A stretch of DNA of 50,431 nt from contig NVVJ01000004.1 in assembly GCA_002402175.1 (NCBI GenBank), positions 48,673 to 99,103 on the forward strand, read 5' to 3'. Both the position numbers and the translations under genes were made by a program. This stretch comes from SAR86 cluster bacterium. GTDB taxonomy: Bacteria; Pseudomonadota; Gammaproteobacteria; Pseudomonadales; Pseudohongiellaceae. The notes under the pieces were generated by a model. That model saw nothing but the letters and a program-made list of their open reading frames with translations. It did not search any database and had not been told where the DNA came from. Shown here piece by piece: positions 44,355 through 50,431 of this stretch; position 1 is the first letter of the stretch; each line of letters starts with the position of its first letter.

Positions 44355-45053
44355 TTAAAGGCTTTCAAGTGCGTAGGCAATAGCCTGCTGTGCATGTATT
44401 TCTGTCGTGTCATACAAAGGCACTGAAGTATGAGCCTGTTGCACCAGTAGTGCAATCTCAGTGCAGCCAAGAATTACAGCCTCGGCACCTTGTTGCTTTA
44501 GCTCGTCAATTATTTTTAAGTAACTGGCGCGGGAGTTATCATTGATTTCTCCCATACAAAGTTCATCATAAATTACGTTGTGAATCACCGATCGTTGCTT
44601 TTCGTCAGGCACAAGAACGTCTATGCCAAATTTATCGCTCAGCCTTTTTTTGTAGAATTCCTGCTCCATAGTAAAGCGAGTGCCTAGTAAGCCAACACAT
44701 TTCACATTATTTTCTTTTAGGCGATCGGCTGTGGCATCGGCAATATGCAGAATTGGAATTGATATTTGTTTTTCAATTTGCGGTACAACTTTATGCATGG
44801 TGTTTGTACAAATAAGCAGAAAATCTGCTCCACCGGCTTCGATTGATCTAGCAGCCTGGGCAAGAATATCACCGGTCCTTTCCCAGTTTCCCGCTTGTTG
44901 AAGTTTTTCTATCTCTTCGAAGTCGACACTGACCATACAGATTTTGGCAGAGTGAAATCCGCCAAGAGCCGACTTGATGCCTTCGTTTAATACTCGGTAG
45001 TAGGATGCGGTTGATTCCCAGCTCATTCCTCCAAGCATGCCAATGGTTTTCAT
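44355..45053 (-). CDS. Aspartate/glutamate racemase family protein (YgeA-like)
   Basis: Cofactor-independent amino-acid racemase of the two-cysteine type. The sequence opens with TIGMLGGMSWESTASYYRVL, has the first catalytic Cys in LLICTNTMHK (about Cys82) and the second in ILGCTEIALLV (about Cys196), both essential in the family. Its 232 residues match the YgeA group, which prefers broad-specificity L/D conversion. It is the first gene of the leftward operon with marC, dinB-like, membrane protein and GNAT, with a 294-bp gap before the divergent VanX-like gene. Confidence 0.92.
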   Translation of the reverse strand: MKTIGMLGGMSWESTASYYRVLNEGIKSALGGFHSAKICMVSVDFEEIEKLQQAGNWERTGDILAQAARSIEAGGADFLLICTNTMHKVVPQIEKQISIPILHIADATADRLKENNVKCVGLLGTRFTMEQEFYKKRLSDKFGIDVLVPDEKQRSVIHNVIYDELCMGEINDNSRASYLKIIDELKQQGAEAVILGCTEIALLVQQAHTSVPLYDTTEIHAQQAIAYALESL

Positions 45054-45346
45054 ATTGCTCCTGTAATCCTGCTTTGTTAATTGGACGTGGTAGATGAGGT
45101 CAGTGGTTATTCATCATATGGGAATGAGAATTGGAGACAAGTCCAATATTTTTCACCCCCTAACTTGCTGGATAATAATAAGAGGCGACGCTGGGGTATC
45201 AGGAAAAGAATGATATTCTAGTCCGAAATGATGCCATGCACCATGTTTTCCAGTCTTGAATGGACTAAACTGTTTTGGTGAGATTTAAAACAAATGACTA
45301 TGTTTTTGGGCCTGGTGGATTGCTCTGTAAATGGCGTTCTAGATGC

Positions 45347-46033
45347 ATGCGTCTTGTTTTTACTTTTGGTCTACTTTGGATGCCCCTTGATTTGACCGCA
45401 GCTATGGAAAGTACATTGCCTGAAATCCCGAATGAATTCGTAGATATCCAACAGGTCATACCGAATATCATCCTGGATGTCCGCTATTTTACTGCAGATA
45501 ATTTTGTCGGTGAGCAGTTCGACGGCTATGACGCCGCAAAGGTATACCTGACTATAGCCGGTGCCGACGCTCTCAGACTGGTGCAACTTGAATTGAATGA
45601 CTACGGTCTGGGGTTGAAAGTATTTGATGGTTATCGCCCGCAGATGGCAGTGGATCATTTCGTTCGTTGGGCGAAAGACCTCTCCGACATTAAAATGAAA
45701 CAGCGATATTACCCATCTGTTGAGAAAAAGAATTTATTTCGTGACGGGTATATTGCCTCGCGCTCTGGCCACTCTCGTGGCAGCACTATTGATCTCACAC
45801 TTGTTTCATTGAATTCTGGTCAGGAACTGGATATGGGCACCAGATGGGACTTTTTTGATTTGAAATCATGGCCATCTAGCACTGATGTGGGCGCACAACA
45901 GCGTGCGAATCGATTGTTGCTGCGGGGCGTAATGATAAATAACGGGTTCCGCCCTCTAGAGGAAGAATGGTGGCATTTTACATTGGTGGACGAACCCTTT
46001 CCTGATAGATACTTCAATTTTCCAATTCAATAA
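45347..46033 (+). CDS. D-alanyl-D-alanine dipeptidase (VanX/DdpX family), exported
   Basis: Zinc dipeptidase that splits D-Ala-D-Ala released from peptidoglycan. Motifs: VFDGYRPQMAVDHF, the zinc site SGHSRGSTIDLTL (His and Asp ligands), and EEEWWHFTL with the catalytic Glu and third ligand His. The ATG at 45347 gives a plausible signal peptide (MRLVFTFGLLWMPLDLTAA), which suits a periplasmic recycling role. A frame-open extension to TTG at 45275 exists, so the start is uncertain. There is no vanH or vanA nearby, so this is cell-wall recycling rather than vancomycin resistance. Confidence 0.88.
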   Translation: MRLVFTFGLLWMPLDLTAAMESTLPEIPNEFVDIQQVIPNIILDVRYFTADNFVGEQFDGYDAAKVYLTIAGADALRLVQLELNDYGLGLKVFDGYRPQMAVDHFVRWAKDLSDIKMKQRYYPSVEKKNLFRDGYIASRSGHSRGSTIDLTLVSLNSGQELDMGTRWDFFDLKSWPSSTDVGAQQRANRLLLRGVMINNGFRPLEEEWWHFTLVDEPFPDRYFNFPIQ

Positions 46034-46071
46034 AGAGCTGGTGTTACTGGCATTAACTGAGCGGTACAGAT

Positions 46072-46704
46072 ATGCATAAAACAAGAGCAAGGGCTCAAGC
46101 CCAGTTTCCATCAGTATTACTTACCCTGATAAGCATTATTCAGGCGCTGGCTCTGGAACTGATGTGGGGGAAAATTCTTGAAAGCGATTTTCTTTGGGAA
46201 TGGAGTATTCAGGCAATAACTGGCTGGGGCTTGATTACGGTCTCTTTTATGGGGATTCTTCAAATATGGGCAATGTATTCCACAATGGTCATGGGGTTTG
46301 TCTGGCAACCTTTGCTGCGTGATTCTATTGTGCCGTTTATTATTGGTATCCAGGAATTTATGCTGATTTCGCTAATTGGCATTGAATTTTCAACACTTTG
46401 GTTATACGTACTGGCTTCGCTTTTTGTTACGGCACACTGGGTTTCACACAGTAGTCTGCGGCGTGCGCGAGTGGACCCTGAAAATTCCCAGTTTTTCGAT
46501 AAGGTAAGCCCCGCAGGACTGCGAGATTTTCTACCCGCTATTATAACTATTGCGACCTTGGTGCTGTTTGGGTTGGTGATTGATATTACCGGCAATACAA
46601 GTTGGTTGCCCGTGGCGGCCATCGTATTCGCGAATATTATTTTATTCTGGCAAATTATGAGCCTGCGAAGCTTGTGGCAAATGCTTATGGGTTTGACCGA
46701 TTAG
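46072..46704 (+). CDS. Polytopic membrane protein of unknown function
   Basis: A 210-residue hydrophobic protein with about six membrane helices. Recognisable points are a Trp-rich first half (LMWGKI, WEWSIQAITGWG), a central cytoplasmic-looking loop rich in charges (SSLRRARVDPENSQF), and two C-terminal helices. No family is identified. It begins 38 bases after the VanX-like gene, so the two may be co-transcribed. Confidence 0.75.
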   Translation: MHKTRARAQAQFPSVLLTLISIIQALALELMWGKILESDFLWEWSIQAITGWGLITVSFMGILQIWAMYSTMVMGFVWQPLLRDSIVPFIIGIQEFMLISLIGIEFSTLWLYVLASLFVTAHWVSHSSLRRARVDPENSQFFDKVSPAGLRDFLPAIITIATLVLFGLVIDITGNTSWLPVAAIVFANIILFWQIMSLRSLWQMLMGLTD

Positions 46705-46765
46705 AGTTTCATAGTAGGCCATTCAAACAACGGCCATAATACTGGTTGCGCAAAGGGTAGTTGGT

Positions 46766-47533
46766 ATGAAAAAAGTCATTCTGTTCACGCTGTTATTGAT
46801 TCCTGGGCTATTGTTGCCTGGTTTCTTGTTAGCGCAAGGTACGCTATCGGACAATATTCGCATTGAAAGTGAGGCGCTTGGATACGCTTTGCAATATCGC
46901 GTTTATGTTCCTCAGCGAGTAAGACGAAACGCAGAACTACCTGTTCTGTATATCACCGATGGTCAGTGGTATATCTCTGAAGGCAGGCTTCCTGAGTTAT
47001 TGGATACTGAAATTACCAATGAAAACATCGAACCTGTAATTGTGGTATTTGTGGATAGCCGAAACCCGGATAATTTGGAACAGAACAGACGCAACAGACA
47101 GTTTTTTTGTAATCCAGACTACGTAAATTTTTTTACGAATGAGCTATTAAATAAAATCGATGCTGATTATCCGACGAACCCTTCAAGAGACGAACGGGTA
47201 ATTCTTGGCTTATCTTTTGGAGGTCGAAATAGCGCGTGTTTTGGACTTATGGCCCATGAAAGCTTTGCTGGTATTGCAATGCAGTCGCCAGCTAATAGCG
47301 AAATGGTAGACGATTTACGTTATCAGTACGGATTACAGGACAAATTGCCGTTAAAAATGTTTTTAAGTGTTGGTACTAAAAATGATAATACCCAGGCGGG
47401 TCGGCAATTTATGGAGACTTTAAAGTTTCAGGAATACGATTTGACTTATCGTGAGGTAAACGAAGGTCATGACTGGAACAACTGGAGGCCACTGCTGGGC
47501 GATGTGCTGCTGACATTTTTTAGCAAAAACTAA
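46766..47533 (+). CDS. Exported alpha/beta-hydrolase esterase (esterase D/enterochelin-esterase-like)
   Basis: A 255-residue exported hydrolase of the putative-esterase family that includes FrsA/Fes and S-formylglutathione hydrolase relatives. It has a signal peptide (about 1-23), an early strand VYVPQ and LPVLYITDGQWY, nucleophile Ser150 in LGLSFGGRN, and a His in EGHDWNNWRPLL matching the family catalytic His. The substrate is unknown. It is last in the rightward run and stops 3 bases before the convergent TAXI gene. Confidence 0.85.
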   Translation: MKKVILFTLLLIPGLLLPGFLLAQGTLSDNIRIESEALGYALQYRVYVPQRVRRNAELPVLYITDGQWYISEGRLPELLDTEITNENIEPVIVVFVDSRNPDNLEQNRRNRQFFCNPDYVNFFTNELLNKIDADYPTNPSRDERVILGLSFGGRNSACFGLMAHESFAGIAMQSPANSEMVDDLRYQYGLQDKLPLKMFLSVGTKNDNTQAGRQFMETLKFQEYDLTYREVNEGHDWNNWRPLLGDVLLTFFSKN

Positions 47534-47536
47534 GGC

Positions 47537-48544
47537 TCAGTTCTCGGTGCCAAGCAGATGTTCCGGAATTTCTATTTGTAGTTCACGATAATATCGTAAC
47601 GCCCCCGGGTGCAAGGGGACAGCTATTCCCTTTAGCGCATCTTCAATTCTCATGTTGCGAGTGGCCTGATGAATCTCTTGTAGGGTAGCCAGATTATCCC
47701 AAAGCAGTTTGGTAAACTGATAAACGATTTCTTCCGGTACATCATCACGTGCAACTAATACGTTTGAGCTCGATGCGGTGGTAACAGTTTCATCCTGGTA
47801 AGGATAAGTTCCTGCGGCCAGTTCATAGGAATCCCAAAGAGGGTACTGTTGATTTATAGCAGCCAATTCCTCTTCTGAAAAATTTAGAATCGTTATACGA
47901 TCTTTTAATTGTGCAAACGCCTGGGTTATTGATGTGACCGGAGGGCCGGCAGGTATGTTCATGCCTACTATATTGCCGTCTTGTATCGCTCCGGCAGTAG
48001 CGCCATATCCCATATAGGCGAGGTCTAATTTATCTTCATAGTCAATTTGCAAACTATTCAAAATATAGGCGCCTGTATACTCGGCGCCTGAATTACGCAT
48101 TCCAACTACAAATCTTTCGCCATTCAGTTTGTCTAGGTCGGAAATGGTGCCATTTGTCACTAATTCGGAGAGTAGAATGAAATGTTCTACATTTGGCCAC
48201 ATCGCACTAATGCTGCGCATATGTGTTTGGGGATTACGTATTGGGCCTTCGCCATCCCAGGCCCATGCCGCAAAAACACCTAAAATCAGTGCGAATTGAA
48301 CTTGATTGTCTCTGAGTAGTTTTATGTTTTCCATTGAGCCGGCAGAGCTGATGGCTGTCAATGCAAAGGGGCTATCCTGATTGGCTGTAACTAAGGTTGA
48401 GAGCGCAACTCCTACGGGGTAATAAGTGCCGCCGGTTGTGCCGGTGCTTAGAATATAGGTTCTCCGTGCACTGGTTTGCTCTGAGCAGCTGATAAGCGTA
48501 ATGACTAACAGAAAAAATATAGGTAACTGTGAGCGCAATTGCAT
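47537..48544 (-). CDS. TAXI-family TRAP-type solute-binding lipoprotein
   Basis: Periplasmic ligand-binding protein of the TAXI group, which usually feeds a TRAP transporter. A lipoprotein signal ends in LISC (Cys20). The hallmark YILSTGTTGGTYYPVGVAL opens the mature domain, and GMRNSGAEYTGAYIL and MGYGATAGAIQDGNIVGM follow. No DctQM-like permease gene is next to it; instead it follows the diheme cytochrome gene by 10 bases. It may use a distant permease or act as a sensor. Its 335 residues are normal for the family. Confidence 0.88.
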   Translation of the reverse strand: MQLRSQLPIFFLLVITLISCSEQTSARRTYILSTGTTGGTYYPVGVALSTLVTANQDSPFALTAISSAGSMENIKLLRDNQVQFALILGVFAAWAWDGEGPIRNPQTHMRSISAMWPNVEHFILLSELVTNGTISDLDKLNGERFVVGMRNSGAEYTGAYILNSLQIDYEDKLDLAYMGYGATAGAIQDGNIVGMNIPAGPPVTSITQAFAQLKDRITILNFSEEELAAINQQYPLWDSYELAAGTYPYQDETVTTASSSNVLVARDDVPEEIVYQFTKLLWDNLATLQEIHQATRNMRIEDALKGIAVPLHPGALRYYRELQIEIPEHLLGTEN

Positions 48545-48554
48545 GATTGCTTTC

Positions 48555-49670
48555 CTAGCAACTGCCTGGCATTGAAGAAATCCAGCGCCTTATTAAATCG
48601 ACGCCCTCGGTGTGGACTAATGACCTGCCAAGCTCGGGCATCATTTCATCAGGCGCGGTTGATTGCATTCTATAAACTAAAATTGATTGTTCTGGCTCGC
48701 CTGGAACAATTCCGTAAAGTAAATTTCCGGTTCCGCCGCCGGCCGCTACAGGGGGTTTGCAAATTCCTGTGCTTACATCGATTGAATGAGAGCCATCCAG
48801 AATCAAGCCCGATGTATCAGCCGCACCATTGGGGTTATGGCAATGTCCGCAATGGATGTTTAGGTACGCCAGAGCGCGATCCTCAAGCGGCTGGCTTTCA
48901 TCATTCCAAGGTTTGCTTTCCATTCGTGCAGGAATTTCATCCAGCCAGCCACGCTTACGTAATATTTCGGTCTGGATATCGAGCTGGCCTTCGGTAGGAG
49001 AGAAGCTTGCACTTAGCTGGCTTGCGATAGCCCCTAAAGGTTGCATATCGCCATCGGGATGAGACGTGATGTGACAACCCGCGCATTGATTTTCGTTAGG
49101 GACAAAATAGGCAAACTCAAGATTTGTATTTTCTATGGGTGACTCAATATCGTGAAGCTGGATTGCTTTACTAGCACCGGCTACGCGCAAAAAAGCCTCT
49201 GATTGCTCGTCATTCCATACATAGGGGAATGCATCCCAGCCGCTTTCTTTTCGAACCAGCAATCTGGTTTCGATAAGCTGGTTTTGACCAAGGTCGATAC
49301 GCTTTAGGCCAGGGTCCGAAGTTTTAACCATGTCACCACTAGTATCTAATGGGTAGTAAAAAGTCTTGCTTATAATAGTGCCGACAGGATAGTCAATTTC
49401 GCCGTCGAGTAAGTGTGCCTGAGCGTTATCTGGAATCCACAATGTGCGTAATTTGTGCGCATAGTCGGTAAATAACTGGTTGGCGGGGCGAAAAACAAGG
49501 CTAGCCTCAGAGGGCAGCAACTCGTCGGATGTAAGTGAATACAGGTTCCAGTCAGACAGGCGCAGCGGCCTCACTTCATCATGAAAAACCGGGTCCGTGT
49601 CGGAGCAAGCGAATAATAAAAAAACTACCACGCTTGCTGCTAACGGTACGCGCCAGTTTCTGGGGCTCAT
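48555..49670 (-). CDS. Diheme cytochrome c lipoprotein of the HNE_0200/SO2930 family (TIGR03806-like)
   Basis: A 371-residue lipoprotein (lipobox LFAC, Cys22) with two c-type heme sites: CAGCH (Cys196, Cys199, His200) and CGHCH (Cys274, Cys277, His278). Between and before them lie family segments such as SEASLVFRPANQLFTDYAHK, which marks this family, and LWIPDNAQAHLLDG. Families of this type are found as a pair with a parallel beta-helix protein; here that partner is immediately upstream with a 4-base overlap. The function of the pair is not established. The heme count and export argue for a periplasmic redox role. Confidence 0.88.
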   Translation of the reverse strand: MSPRNWRVPLAASVVVFLLFACSDTDPVFHDEVRPLRLSDWNLYSLTSDELLPSEASLVFRPANQLFTDYAHKLRTLWIPDNAQAHLLDGEIDYPVGTIISKTFYYPLDTSGDMVKTSDPGLKRIDLGQNQLIETRLLVRKESGWDAFPYVWNDEQSEAFLRVAGASKAIQLHDIESPIENTNLEFAYFVPNENQCAGCHITSHPDGDMQPLGAIASQLSASFSPTEGQLDIQTEILRKRGWLDEIPARMESKPWNDESQPLEDRALAYLNIHCGHCHNPNGAADTSGLILDGSHSIDVSTGICKPPVAAGGGTGNLLYGIVPGEPEQSILVYRMQSTAPDEMMPELGRSLVHTEGVDLIRRWISSMPGSC

Positions 49671-50431
49671 TTTGTACTGAAATCCAAGGAAATTTCAGCC
49701 AGGCGAGGTAGTGAACACTGGTGTTCAGCAGCATCAAAAGAGGGTGCAGCAAAACCGTTGCCGGCATCGAGGTTCACAAAAGTCATGTCGCCATTTTCTT
49801 GTAGACATAAAATATCTTTAGCCTGTTTGCCAGGAACAAGCATGCCATCCCACACTACATCGGGTATGGGTTGGCCCGTTGCAGCATGTAATAAGGCTAG
49901 AGGTTCGGAGTCTGGATTTTCTCCACCACCGATAAAGGTATTATTGTGCAAGTAAATGGATTCAGGGAGTGGGTCATAGTTTGGATCATCTAAAGGAATT
50001 CCATTGATTAGGTAATTCACAATGATGATATTGACGCTGTCATTGTTGGTGAACTCGTTATCAAACACCTCAATATTGTCATTGGCCAATATCATCATTC
50101 CGGTGCCTGCTGGTACGCTTGCTACAATATTGCCTTCAGGGGCAAAATTATCAGTATTGTTATTGTAGATCTGATTATTGAAAACGCGTGTATTGCGACC
50201 GCCTTGCACAGGTAAATTAGGCAGGTCGAAGACAAGAATGCCACCTGTATTGTTAGTGGCGATGTTGTTATAGACATCGGCGAAAGTAGAGTTTTCGATT
50301 TCTATGCCGGCAACATTGTATTCGGCGCGAGAATTTCTCACGATAATTTGGCTGGACTGGCCTACATAAATGCCAGCGTCAGATGCGCCGATAGCCACTG
50401 ATTCTTCTATGAGAACGTTGTTGCATTGAAC
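49667..50431 (-). CDS. Parallel beta-helix repeat protein (TIGR03805-like), 5' part outside the window
   Basis: Right-handed beta-helix protein that partners the diheme cytochrome. The frame is open to the last base, so the true start lies outside. The visible 254 residues contain right-handed helix turns: AGIYVGQSSQIIVRNSRAEY, AGIEIENSTFADVYNNIATN, TRVFNNQIYNNNTDNF and NIEVFDNEFTNNDSVNI. A shorter C-terminal domain with a Cys pair follows (about DILCLQENG and HQCSLP). A stop-start overlap with the cytochrome gene suggests coupled translation. The family is usually secreted; its signal peptide is beyond the edge. Confidence 0.85.
   Translation of the reverse strand, partial: VQCNNVLIEESVAIGASDAGIYVGQSSQIIVRNSRAEYNVAGIEIENSTFADVYNNIATNNTGGILVFDLPNLPVQGGRNTRVFNNQIYNNNTDNFAPEGNIVASVPAGTGMMILANDNIEVFDNEFTNNDSVNIIIVNYLINGIPLDDPNYDPLPESIYLHNNTFIGGGENPDSEPLALLHAATGQPIPDVVWDGMLVPGKQAKDILCLQENGDMTFVNLDAGNGFAAPSFDAAEHQCSLPRLAEISLDFSTK

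Noticed and set aside
45347..46033. VanX-like gene as evidence of glycopeptide resistance
   Set aside because: There is no vanH, vanA/B or vanRS nearby, and the protein appears exported in a Gram-negative background, so peptidoglycan dipeptide recycling is the better reading.
1..50431. CRISPR arrays, insertion sequences, prophage genes and rRNA operons
   Set aside because: No regularly spaced repeats, transposase, integrase, phage structural genes or rRNA-like sequence were recognised on either strand.
1..50431. Selenoprotein genes expected from the presence of selC
   Set aside because: No gene was seen to be split by an in-frame TGA with family homology on both sides. Enzymes with candidate redox sites (glutaredoxin, peroxiredoxin) use Cys. 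The check was by reading, not by a SECIS search.

Overview
The window reads as a chromosomal segment of a free-living, probably marine or aquatic gammaproteobacterium of moderate GC content. The basis is a gammaproteobacterial dbpA, rimO, a DUF3301 gene, a GacA/UvrY-type regulator, a large TonB-dependent receptor, and many exported hydrolases and oxidoreductases. Genus cannot be fixed from the sequence alone. No phage, insertion sequence, rRNA or CRISPR array is visible. Genes are dense and sit in short operons on both strands.

Layout. 1-5.6 kb: end of a MATE exporter, DUF3301 gene, a FabH-type ketoacyl synthase, a DUF547 protein, a selenocysteine tRNA (selC), then dbpA, a glutaredoxin and a tiny membrane-protein ORF read leftward. 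5.7-10.6 kb: a TonB-dependent receptor with its own terminator, a DmpA-like P1 peptidase and an exported limonene-epoxide-hydrolase-like protein. 10.8-15.9 kb: a NosR-like FMN/iron-sulfur membrane protein facing a four-gene operon made of a cytochrome c/copper type II monooxygenase fusion and a cobalt-type nitrile hydratase (alpha, beta, accessory protein). 16.1-19.1 kb: a peroxiredoxin, then a DUF3325-DUF3649-PepSY membrane operon likely linked to iron uptake. 19.3-20.2 kb: a PEP-CTERM protein behind a good sigma-54 promoter candidate.

20.5-28.4 kb: a leftward operon (quinone oxidoreductase, esterase, DUF2911, thioesterase), a PQQ-type sugar dehydrogenase paralogue lacking the usual active-site His, a 96-bp inverted-repeat element, a tannase/feruloyl esterase and a Baeyer-Villiger monooxygenase, followed by a decayed YoeB toxin fragment. 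28.6-34.5 kb: a GacA-like response regulator divergent from a very large membrane-anchored PAS/GAF sigma-54 activator. The 490 bp between them carry a perfect palindrome, a direct repeat and a sigma-54-like site. 34.5-42.3 kb: dienoyl-CoA isomerase, YHYH protein, YVTN-type propeller, rimO, a canonical PQQ sugar dehydrogenase and an acyl-CoA ligase. 42.4-45.1 kb: a five-gene leftward operon (racemase, MarC, DinB, membrane protein, GNAT). 45.3-50.4 kb: a VanX-like dipeptidase, a membrane protein, an esterase, then a leftward set of a TAXI-type binding lipoprotein, a diheme cytochrome lipoprotein and a parallel beta-helix protein running off the window end.

Taken together the content suggests a heterotroph scavenging plant- or algal-type esters, sugars, fatty acids, ketones and nitriles, with much periplasmic oxidation chemistry. 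The most unusual items are the copper-monooxygenase/nitrile-hydratase operon, the multi-GAF sigma-54 activator with its divergent GacA-like partner, the non-standard tRNA-Sec, and the paired diheme cytochrome/beta-helix proteins.
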